A stretch of 64,000 nucleotides of DNA from Beverwykella pulmonaria. Its lineage: Eukaryota > Ascomycota > Dothideomycetes > Pleosporales > Melanommataceae. Location of the stretch: contig BCHH01000003.1 in the NCBI GenBank assembly GCA_001599595.1, positions 1,982,263-2,046,262 on the forward strand, read 5' to 3'. Every line of letters begins with the position of its first letter. Position 1 is the first letter of the stretch. Below, one piece after another: positions 54,986 to 64,000 of the stretch. Under the pieces are notes generated by a model, which saw only the letters and a program-made list of their open reading frames with translations, was not told where the DNA came from and searched no databases. Made by a program: the position numbers and the translations under genes.

Positions 54986-56491
54986 CTACCGATCCACCTC
55001 TCCGAACACCAAATCCATAGTTCCAATAATCGCAACCGCATCGGCCAGCAAATGGCCTCTCGAGATCTGATCCATGCACGCCAAATGCGCAAACCCAGGC
55101 GCCCTGATCTTGCACCTGTACGGTCGTTCGCTGCCATCCGACACGAGGAAGACGCCCATTTCGCCCTTGGGCGCCTCAATGGCGCTGTAGGTCTCACCAG
55201 GCGGGACGCTGTAACCCTTGCTGTATAGCAAAAAGTGGTGAATCAGGGCTTCCATGTTCTCCTTCATGGCCGCGCGGGGCGGCGGCGCAATCTTGTAGTC
55301 TTCAACTTTGATGGGGCCCGCAGGCATGTCATTCAGGCATTGGTGAATGATGCGGAGAGATTGGCGGAATTCCTCCATGCGGCAGAGGTAGCGGTCGTAG
55401 CAGTCGCCGTTTACGCCGACTGGGACGTCAAATTCGACTCGGTCGTAGGCATCGTAGGGCTGCGATTTGCGGACATCCCAAGGTACGCCGGAGCCGCGGA
55501 GCATGACTCCCGAGAAGGAGTAGTTGATTGCGTCGGCGGCCGAAACAACGCCTACACCTTTCGTGCGGCCGATCCAGATCCGGTTGTCTGTCAACATTTC
55601 TTCGGTCTCGTCGATGCGGTCTCCGAATTGGGTAGCCCATTGGTAGATGTCGTCTAGCAGACCGACAGGGAGATCTTGACTCACGCCGCCGGGGCGGACG
55701 TAGGCAGCGTGGAGACGAGCGCCGGAGACACGCTCGTAGAATTCCTAAAAAATTAAGTGTCAACCAGCTGATCATTGATATGCCCAGCCACGAGAGCCAA
55801 GAAGGGTGGGCAAACCCACCATAAGCTTCTCACGCTCCTCGAACCCCCACAAGAAAGGTGTCAAAGCGCCAACGTCCATAGCGTGCGACAACACACTCAT
55901 GAGATGATTCAGAATCCTGGTGATTTCTCCAAACATAGTCCTGATGTATTTCGCCCGGATCGGAACCTCGACGTTCAGCAGCTTTTCTACGGCCAGGGAG
56001 AAGCACTGCTCGTTCGTCATCATAGATACGTAGTCTAGCCGATCAAAGTAGGGCAGCGCCTGGAGATACGTCCGGTACTCGATGAGCTTCTCCGTCCCGC
56101 GGTGCAGCAGGCCGACGTGCGGATCGGCACGCACAATCTCCTCACCATTGAGCTCTAGAATCAACCGCAACACGCCGTGGGCAGCCGGATGCTGGGGCCC
56201 GAAGTTGACCGTGTAGTGTCTGATCTTCCTGCTCTCCACATGGTATTTGTCGTCTGGGTGGGTGTCCTTGGGCGTCTCTTCAATGGGGTCGATCGGCTCG
56301 CTGAAGTTCTCGTCCGTCCTGACCATCCGCGTCTTCTGGTCTTCGGCAATTTCGGCATAGCAGCGAGGCAGCGATGTCGAGAGGTAGCGGGCAATGGGCC
56401 GTATTGGTGTTGTGCGGGCGAGCTGCGGGCGCGGCGTCAGACACAGCCGCTTCGCCGTGTGGCCGGCGAGACGCGCGAAGGAGACGGGCAT
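54986..56491 (-). CDS. nuo-49: NADH:ubiquinone oxidoreductase 49-kDa subunit (NDUFS2/NUO-49), mitochondrial
   Basis: Two exons, 56491..55820 and 55744..54986, give 476 aa. The upstream extension of the frame begins at TTG, so ATG 56491 is the start. Residues 1-45 are Arg/Ser/Thr-rich with no acids, a mitochondrial presequence. The core signature [16 protein letters not shown] is at about 91-106, followed by [33 protein letters not shown] in pieces. The exon junction restores [26 protein letters not shown]. The C-terminus is the family end (DLVFGEVDR). This subunit, homologous to NiFe-hydrogenase large subunits, lines the quinone pocket of complex I in the matrix arm. It is head to head with RPC40 across 236 bases. 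Confidence 0.97.
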
Positions 56492-56727
56492 TGGGACCGT
56501 GGGAAGTCGGGGATGCCCGTTTGCGGCGTCAATGGAGGCGTGGAGCGGAGAGGGAGATAGTGGCGTTGGAGGGGAGCTTTGGGGAGTGGTGGTGAGGTCG
56601 ACGACTTGAGGGGATGCTAATTGGCTGAGCAACTCTTGGCAGCCCTAAATAATTTTTGGAGGGCCGTCTTGCTTTGAGGGCAAGCTCCCCGCCAACTTCT
56701 GTCGCAACTCCACCCACGCCCGCAAAC

Positions 56728-58122
56728 ATGCCTGTACCGAGTACTGACGAGATAAAAGAGCGGAAGGTGTGTTCGACATCGCAACTTCCCTATAGGGTTT
56801 GCTAACAACGCCTACCAGCGCATACAAATCAACGCCGAAACGGTAGGCAATGCAGCATCCACCGACTTCCCTGGCCATTGGCCGGGCGAAAACCACGAAT
56901 GGGACCTAGAATACTTTAAAGAGGTAGGCACACTCTCTTATAAAGTAGCCGTTATTTATTGTGGATTATCCTGGCGCTCTCTAGAAGACGGCCAAAGCAC
57001 TCTCTAGCAACTACAGCAGTGCTTGGTAGGGTTAACCCGATCTTCATGCCCACTTGCTGGCATTGCTCATTGGATATTCCTCGATAAGAACTGGCTCCTC
57101 CGTACGCCCTTGAGTCTCGCCATATACTAACCCTTCCCTAGAACCTCAAAGTCCAGTTCCACCAATCCTCCCCCCTCGACCTCTCCTTCTCCCTCGTCGG
57201 CATCGATACTAGCATAGCCAACGCCTTCCGACGAATCCTCCTCTCCGAAATCCCCACGCTCGCTATCGAAGACGTCTTCATCTACCAAAACACGTCCATC
57301 ATCCAGGACGAAGTGCTCGCGCACCGCCTGGGCCTCATCCCCTTGCGTGGAAACCACCAGGCACTAAACTGGATGAAGTGGTACAAGAAGCCCACCGAAG
57401 ACGACGAGGGCTCGGGCACACCATCGGACTATAACACGGTCATGCTGGCGCTGCATGTGAAGTGCGAGTGGGCAGACGGCGGCCTCCAGCGCGCGGTGGC
57501 GGGGGAGACGGACCCGGATAAACTGTACACGGGGCACAAGGTGCTGGCAAGCGATATGGTATGGAGTCCCATTGGGAAACAAGCTGAAATCTTCGGTCCG
57601 GATGGCGGCGTCGAGGCGCAGAACCCGGGGATTGTGATTGCGAAGATGAGACCGGGCCAGGAGATCAAACTGATGATGCACGCGGTGAAAGGGATTGGAC
57701 AGGACCATGCCAAGTTCTCACCTGTGGCAACGGCGTCGTATAGACTGATGCCCACCATCGACATCGTGAAGCCGATTGTGGGCGCTGATGCGAAGAAGTT
57801 TGCACGATGTTTCCCCAAGGGCGTCATTGCGCTGAAGCCAGTCACGGCAAAGGACGTGGAGAAAGATGCGGAATTAGAGGGCAAGCAGGGCGAGCTCAAG
57901 GCTGAGGTCGCGGATCCGATGCGGGATACCGTGAGTAGGGAGTGCTTGCGACATCCCGAGTTCAAGGACAAGGTGAAGCTGGGGCGGGTCAGGGACCACT
58001 TCATCTTCAGAATCGAGAGCACGGGGCAGTTCGAAAGCGATTATTTGTTCTTGGAGAGCGTCAAGTTGCTCAAGGTCAAGTGCCAGCGGATAAAGAGGGG
58101 TTTGGACGAGATGATGAGGTAG
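56728..58122 (+). CDS. RPC40: RPAC1/AC40 subunit shared by RNA polymerases I and III
   Basis: Three exons, 56728-56766, 56819-56923 and 57142-58122, give 374 aa. The first is only 13 codons. Exon 3 holds the alpha-like dimerisation domain: SFSLVGIDTSIANAFRRILL, SEIPTLAIEDVFIYQNTSII and QDEVLAHRLGLIPLRG. Later come KLYTGHKVLASDMVW and ALKPVTAKDVEKDAELEGKQ, and the end YLFLESVKLLKVKC. AC40 pairs with AC19 as the platform on which Pol I and Pol III assemble in the nucleus. Intron 2 is 218 bases, long for this window. I considered a microexon near 56993-57022 but joining exon 2 directly to NLKVQFHQSSP already fits the family. Confidence 0.93.
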
Positions 58123-58794
58123 AACTCGAAAGTCACATATTGCATTGGAGGCGTTCAGGACCATGGGTGGTGGCGAGGGAAAAGTATTTCATGATATCAC
58201 ATAGAGCATGTTCGATAGATTGCAATGGTAATCAGTGTAAGAACACAAAGCCTTCAAGAGCACCATGCCTTTTTTGCTATACCACAATCTTGCATTGCCA
58301 ATATGTTGACGTACCGAAATCTCAATAACCTTCCAAATGCCGTTTTACTCATTTTGCCCGTTCACCCATTCCAGATCCATCATTCGATCGACGTATCCAG
58401 CATGTATAATACAAACTCCTTGATAATACAGACTGGATCAAAACCAGTCAACCAACAACCCACACAATGCATAAGAACAAAGATACAAATATCGTACACG
58501 TAGTACATACAATAACAAGAGAGAGAAATCGGGTATCAATTTTCCTTGACCAGAAACCCTCCGAAGGAAAAGATAAGGATAATGATGGTAAGAAAGTGAT
58601 GATTTGACAAAGAGAAATGAGTCAGGTCGTATGTTGAGTGAAGACGTGATATGTCCATGGGAAATCGAGCATTGCCCTCCGAAACCAGGGTGAGTTTTCG
58701 GAGTCCTTGAGCCGAAGAGTGTCGTTGATAAGCACTTAGCGATCGAATAATGACATCGTAAGCTTCGTAACCGTTCTACCAAGTTTGTCATCAT
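58123..58794. other. Convergent intergenic region
   Basis: 3' flanks of RPC40 and of the hypothetical gene on the minus strand. No coding signal. Confidence 0.55.
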
Positions 58795-59779
58795 TTACAG
58801 CTCGGAGAGCGCCTCCTGGCACAACTCCTGCACGCTCGACGGGTCAAAGCGAGGTCGGAAGGTCATAGTCTTGCGGGCCATCCAGACCCTCTCCAAATCA
58901 GCTGCGTTGCCATGCAGCGCAGAGTCTCGGCTGGCAGGTCTGGAGGCGATAGTGGAGCTCCGCGAGCGAGCGAACGAATAGCCGTGCACAGGTAATGAGC
59001 AGGCTGCCTTGCGTTCGCGCACGCTGGCAAGATGAAGCTCTACCATGCTGGTAAACGCAGAGAGGTCGGCGTAGAACCGTTCAGCGTAGGCAGATTGGGT
59101 GGGATTGGTGATGATTGGGCTGGGCCTCTTCTTCGGGGCCTTCGGGGTTGACGCATATTCATCTTGGGAGATTTGTGATGGCTTCACAGGATCAGATTTC
59201 CCAGGTTTCTGCTCCCAATCCGCGAAGAAGTCTTCGTCATCGGCATAAGAAGTCTCACTCGACGCCGCGGAGTTCTGAGAATTTAGCGATGTGGTAGACG
59301 GTCGTCGGCCGATGGTGCTTGACCCATCCTCCGAGGTGCTGGTGGAAGAAGTTGGGGACTGCAGTTTCTGGATGTTCCCGAGCTTCTTGGATTGAGAAGG
59401 TGAATGCGTGAGGGCTGCGAGAGCGGCAATGTAGTGCTTCTCGGCCAATTGCAGTTCTAAGCGGCGGTTTTGCATGCTGGCTTCACGTGCTATGGTGTCG
59501 TGGGAGAGTGCGAAGTAAAAATTGAGGCAGGCCTCGTGGACGGGGTGGATCTGAGCTGCGTCAGTAACTAAGTTGGGGGCATACCATTGACCATGGTCTT
59601 GAAGTCCAATGTGTGGGGTTGATTGTTGAAGATTGTTCACAATAACTTACCTGGTCATGCTTCGAGCTAGCCAGTAGGCTCTCGCACTCGGCGGCGCATT
59701 GAATATAATGTCGGGTTTGGAAAAGATGCTTCACCTCGGGGATCCTGGCTTTCACCTCGTTGTATCTGGCGAGATGCAT
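58795..59779 (-). CDS. Conserved fungal hypothetical protein, helical N-terminus and disordered middle
   Basis: Two exons, 59779..59651 and 59550..58795, give 294 aa; donor GTAAGT, phase 0. Residues 1-95 look helical and TPR-like (YNEVKARIPEVKHLFQTRHY, CAAECESLLASSKHDQ, HPVHEACLNFYFALSHDTIA, AEKHYIAALAAL). The middle, about 100-185, is Ser/Thr-rich and acidic (SYADDEDFFADWEQKPG). The C-terminal 90 residues are again helical (SAYAERFYADLSAFTSMVEL and LASVRERKAA, then ADLERVWMARKTMTFRPRFD and SVQELCQEALSEL). I do not recognise a named domain. The conserved ends with a variable middle suggest an adaptor; that is inference. Confidence 0.8.
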
Positions 59780-60740
59780 GCTGATGTATCGTGTGTGCCT
59801 GAGGTATATGTGTGTGTGTATAGATCGAGGGTGGCGATTTTCCAAGTTGAAGTGGATGCTCGAGTTTGTTAGGAAAATGGAACGAAAGGCGTGGTTCAAA
59901 AGAATAATCGACAACCCTCGGATTCGACGGATTTAGATTGAAGGAGGCGGTCAGAATGTGATAGCAGAATGCGTATGAACCAATTGAGACTGGCTGCAAT
60001 GCTGCAATGCTGCAGTGGCCGTACCGGGCTGTTATGCCTGATAGTGTGCTGAGCAATGCTAGATAGAAGGTGAAACGGAAGCCGAACCAGAAGTCAACCA
60101 AAGCACGAGAGGGACGAACGACAATAGCAGGGAAGAAACTATCGCGACATTATTCGGCCTATTATACCCTCGAAGCGCCTTTTGCCGTCCACAGCAGGAG
60201 AAAAGCGACATGTTTCAACGGCATGCAGACACTGCAGCAATTGTTTCACCTGCCCTTTTCAGAGGTACGACTAGTCTGCACGCGGCCACGCGCAACGCCG
60301 CCAGGTACGAATAGGATGCTCGACCAGGGCCGCGATAAACGTTATGCCGGAAGCGGCGCAAACCTTCTGCCTCGCAGTTCGCGGTGCGGATCCCCGCCTT
60401 CGAAGGCGTTTGAGTTTCCGCGCCAGTGTGCGGAGCAGTTGCAGGAACAGGCGAAGAACAATCTCTGAATCATGAGCGAACGGGTGATCGGTCTCGGTGG
60501 CTTCAGCGGCACTGCGATACCCGCAAGCCAGCGGTTCGCGCGTCGCCTTCCTCAAATGAGCAGCGCTTGTCATCTCAACACGAGGCGCGGGTTCGAACAA
60601 CAGAATTGGACACGCGTCATTTCGATACTAGTTGGGTAACAAAAGAGCCTACGGACAAATACTTATTCTACACACGACCCGTGCCAGGGCGGAAGGAGAC
60701 CACGTTTTGAGATTGATAGCCTAACTTCAGCAAAAGCCGT
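59780..60740. other. 1 kb intergenic; no gene seen
   Basis: Promoter of the hypothetical gene and 3' flank of ATP3. Frames at 60070-60468 and 60426-60710 (plus) have no resemblance to known proteins. Confidence 0.5.
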
Positions 60741-61897
60741 CTAACCCTCCTCCGAAGCAGCCGCACCAGTGATGATCTCGACAAGCTCGCCGGTAATAAC
60801 GGCTTGGCGAGTGCGGTTGAACAGAATTTGGAACTTGTTGATCATGTCGCCGGCGTTCTTGGAAGCGTTCTGTGACATGTCAGGCATGCGACAACTGTCA
60901 TTGCGCAGGGAATACTTACATCCATGGCATTTCGTCGCGCGGAGATCTCGCAAGCGTGGCCTTCGCAAAGCGCCTGAAATAACGTTAGCTGCTAGGCCAT
61001 TCTGAGAGTTTGATAGGCGTACCCAGAAGAGCGAGTTGGCGAGAGCATATTCGCGGAGGTTAGCCAGAGCATCGTCGTCGACCTCGAACTCCGCAAAGTT
61101 GGCTGAAACAATGTTAGTTCCAAGGGCTTTCCAAACGTTCAGTGTACATACGTGATTGAGTGATGGCCTCCTCGGAGAAAGCTTCAATCACAACCGGCTC
61201 GTAGCTTGTGGCATTGAGGAACTTGTTGTAGATAAGCTGAATGGACGAGTAGTCGGTCGGCAGGAGTATGATTTGGTCGGAAATGGCCGAGGAATCCGCG
61301 AACGTCGGCACGTCCTTGCCAGCACCAGCGAAGTTCAGGACGATGTTCTTGGCGTTCGAACGACCCAGCTGCGACTTGCACTTCTCGCCGATCACGACGA
61401 GGTCGGCCTCGGGGTTCTCCAACAGCATCTTTCTAGTTTTCCTCGACATTCCGGAGTGAATACCACCGCAAAGACCCTTGTCCGAGCTGCAGACCACGAT
61501 CAGCGTCTTCTTGCCCTCGCCCTCCAGCGCCTTGGTCTCGGCCTTCTCGAAAACGGTGTTGGACGTCTGGCCATAAGACCGGGCATCGCCCATGGCCTTC
61601 TGAGCGCGGGCGAGCTTGGTGGAAGCGACAATTTTCATCGTCTTTGTGATTTTCTCGATGTTGCGAATCGACTTGAGACGACCCTCAATTTCGCGCAGGG
61701 TGGCATAGGTAGCCGCATTGGTGGCATTGAGAGAGGCAGGCCTGTAGAGATGCAATTCTGTCAGTTTTGGATGCAATTGGAGATGCCATGGTGTGAGAAG
61801 GGATGGTGGAGAATTTGTTGTATCGGGGGCTATCGTACCGGACGACGGCGGTGGTGCCAGCCCTCAGCGCCGGACGCGCGACTCTTGAGAGCATCAT
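60741..61897 (-). CDS. ATP3: Mitochondrial F1 ATP synthase gamma subunit
   Basis: Five exons, 61897..61839, 61741..61152, 61102..61023, 60973..60920 and 60869..60741, give 303 aa. Two ATGs in tandem start it; 61894 would give 302. The first 20-odd residues ([20 protein letters not shown]) form a mitochondrial presequence. Then comes the N-terminal coiled-coil of the rotor shaft ([20 protein letters not shown] then [16 protein letters not shown]). The middle has [20 protein letters not shown]. The C-terminal helix [20 protein letters not shown] ends [12 protein letters not shown], which is the classic terminus. Gamma turns inside the alpha3-beta3 head and couples proton flow to ATP synthesis. 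Exon 4 is only 18 codons ([18 protein letters not shown]). Confidence 0.96.
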
Positions 61898-62737
61898 GGA
61901 ACAGGAGGTCAATTGAGATGGAGTGGAGATGGCAGGCAGCCGGGTGCGTTGTTGACTGCTGTCTTGCGGTCGCGGAGCATGGGAAGCTGCGGGTTGAAAG
62001 GCTTTGACGCTAGGACGAAAGTGGAATGGTAGCTTAGTCATGTAATCGAAAACCAACTACCAAGAGGACAGCTGGACCTCGGACACGCATCGCAAACACC
62101 GCAGTGCGTGCATCCACCAATTGACGACTAGTGGAAGACGCTTTTGCTGAAGCATCCCTAGATGAGTCGAAACTCTGCTTTGCACTGCGTGCACCATACG
62201 AAGGAGCTCGTGTCTAGTGAGGAATACCACGAGACATTCAATCGCAGGGCCCAAAAAAATTCAATTCGGTTGTATAAAGCTATACTACTATATCCGTTAG
62301 AAGTAATTTTACAATGCTGGCTAATATGGTCCACCTATTCACTATTAAATACGGCCTCCTTCATAGATGGTAAGCCCCGTGGTCACCATGGAGTGGTAAT
62401 ATTTGTTACGAAAGATTACTGGACAAGTTAGGGAAGTCACGGCCCGTGCCCGCGTGGCTAGCTCGAGTCCCTCCCTTCTCTTAAACACCAGCACTCCTCG
62501 TTCTTTTTCCTTCCCATCTTTCGTCCTCCTGACCCGACGCATTCACCATACCCATCCTCGTATTTCCCGCACGGCATCGTTGCCTCGACCTCTCAGCCCG
62601 CGCTCTTTTGGGAATCTTACTCACGATTTGCGCCCGCTCATTCGTTACCACTAGATTTTATAGCCGTGCCGGACAAAGCTGAACATAATCGCACTGTATT
62701 ACAATACCTGCAACCTAGGCGGCAGCCACCCGTCAAC
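61898..62737. other. Divergent intergenic region ATP3 / TOP1
   Basis: 840 bases between two divergent genes. An AT-rich block lies at about 62250-62350, unlike the GC-richer surroundings, and the last 250 bases form a CT-rich promoter-like stretch before TOP1. No gene or RNA recognised. Confidence 0.5.
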
Positions 62738-64000
62738 ATGTCCTCCTCTGACGACGACACACCGCTTCTCAAAGGCAGATCGAATGGAAGTGAGTCCACT
62801 CGCGCGAACGTGCTGCTTGCTTTGGTCTTTGCGCATATTTACCCACGCGACGTCCTGCTTTCCTCCCTCTCCTTCCTTACCATAATCCATCGCCAATCTC
62901 ACCCGATCTGTCACATTCCATCTCTACCTTTAATCTGTCATGGCTAACGATCCTCCCCCTTGCAGTAAAGTCAGACGATCGCGTCTCGAAGCAGGTCGAT
63001 CGCGCCATGGATAAGCAGACGCCTTCGAATGGCCACGTCGAACCAGGTCTCTCCATCCGGATGGGCCCGGTCGAGGACATGGAGGTCGATACGCCTGTCA
63101 CAAATGGAAATGCGAACGGCAAACGCAAGGCGCGAACCAGCCTGACGAACACATACAAGGAAGCCAGCAGCTCGGAAGATGATGACAAACCTCTGGTGCG
63201 TTCCAATACTGGTCCCTTTGTACATTGAGTGCGCTGACTCTCCCACAGAGTAAGCGTCGAAGAACCTCTCAGAAAGCCAAGCAGCCCAAGGAAGACTCGG
63301 ACTCGGAACTCAGTGACGTGCCGCTACGAGCACGGAAGCCACCGAAAGCGACCGCTTCACAAATCGGGGAATCGTCCGATTCGGATACTCCTCTGAATGC
63401 AAAGCTTGTCAAAGAGAAGGAAGCAATTGAGAAGGCTGCAGCGAAGGAGGCCAAGAAAATCCAGAACAAGGAGAAGGCCGCAGCCAAGCGCAAGCCAAAG
63501 GCTCAGAGCGAGAGCGATGACGACGCTCCTTTAGCGAAGAAGAAGCAGCCTGCAAAAAAAGCCACCAACGGCGTGAAGAAGGCCAAGACGGAATCCGACT
63601 CCGATGCGCCTCTGGCGAAGAAGAAGACACCCGCGAAAAAGACGAAAGTGAAAGCGGAACCGGCCACACCTGCAAAGAAGGGTAAAGAAAAGGCCAAGGT
63701 CGAAGAGACTGAACAAGATCAGGATGCTGAAGACGAAGAGGAAGAATACCGATGGTGGGAAGACCCATCCAAGGGCGATGGCACCAAGAAGTGGACGACG
63801 CTGGAGCACAACGGCGTTGTCTTTCCACCTGAATATGAGCCCCTCCCAAAACACGTCAAACTCATATATGATGGTGTTCCTGTCACTCTTCACAAAGACG
63901 CTGAGGAAGTTGCCACTTTTTACGGAAGCATGCTTAATTCTACCCACAACGTGGAGAATCCCACATTTAACAAGAACTTCTTCGAGGACTTTGTGGCTAT
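62738..64000 (+). CDS. TOP1: DNA topoisomerase I (type IB), 5' part
   Basis: Exons 62738-62789, 62966-63195 and 63249 onward; the gene runs off the window after 344 codons. The first 230 residues are a disordered, Lys- and acid-rich N-terminal domain typical of eukaryotic Top1. It has several copies of a D/S-rich motif ending PL-x-K ([47 protein letters not shown]). The core begins around [20 protein letters not shown], then [40 protein letters not shown] and [20 protein letters not shown], unmistakable for the family. Top1 relaxes supercoils in the nucleus by nicking one strand through a Tyr that lies beyond the window. Intron phases 1 and 0 close correctly. Confidence 0.95.

Noticed and set aside
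56924..57141. Microexon near 56993-57022 in RPC40
   Set aside because: Inserting it disrupts the alignment; direct joining of exons 2 and 3 already restores the family sequence.

Overview
The window is 64 kb of nuclear DNA from a filamentous ascomycete (Pezizomycotina; Dothideomycetes is my best guess from the protein set, not proven). Introns are short, mostly 45-220 nt, with GT..AG ends and CTAAC-type branch points. Genes are well spaced on both strands with no operons. The content is typical of the group: Cft1/CPSF160, Rax2, 49-kDa complex I subunit, AC40 RNA polymerase subunit, F1 gamma, topoisomerase I, fungal-type transporters, F-box proteins and Tad1-like LINE debris. I built 23 protein-coding gene models. 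Every listed exon junction keeps frame and restores the family sequence across it; exon coordinates are in the evidence fields. There are no rRNAs, confident tRNAs or CRISPR arrays.

Layout. 1-5.4 kb: a DapA-family lyase/aldolase between long gene-free stretches. 5.4-8.5 kb (minus): dynamin-family GTPase with an unusual FG-repeat tail. 9.9-11.4 kb (minus): a dead F-box/LRR gene with three in-frame stops. 12.7-19.5 kb: head-to-head pair of an LMBD1-type membrane protein (minus) and the nine-exon CFT1 (plus). 20.1-21.7 kb: a dienelactone-hydrolase-like plus SnoaL-like protein. 22.7-26.5 kb (minus): Rax2. 28.3-30.2 kb (minus): 14-helix MFS drug/H+ antiporter-like transporter. 30.3-31.2 kb: AT-rich foldback element with long inverted arms. 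32.1-34.2 kb: large disordered fungal protein. 35.3-36.2 kb: Tad1-like LINE relic.

36.5-47.5 kb is transport-rich: PTR2 peptide transporter, vacuolar-type zinc transporter, a stand-alone SnoaL-like protein, an SMP-30-like beta-propeller, and the urea transporter DUR3 with a cluster of GATA-factor motifs upstream. 48.5-54 kb (minus): DUF202 membrane protein, F-box protein with a Cys/His-rich C-terminus, and two adjacent low-complexity proteins, one built on a 75-bp minisatellite. 55-64 kb is mostly housekeeping: NUO-49 head-to-head with RPC40, a fungal hypothetical, ATP3, and the 5' part of TOP1, which runs off the window.

The genes do not form one pathway or a biosynthetic cluster: there is no PKS, NRPS or terpene synthase backbone. 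The parts that look least ordinary are the FG-tailed dynamin, the foldback element, the minisatellite protein, the stop-riddled F-box relic and the GATA cluster before DUR3.
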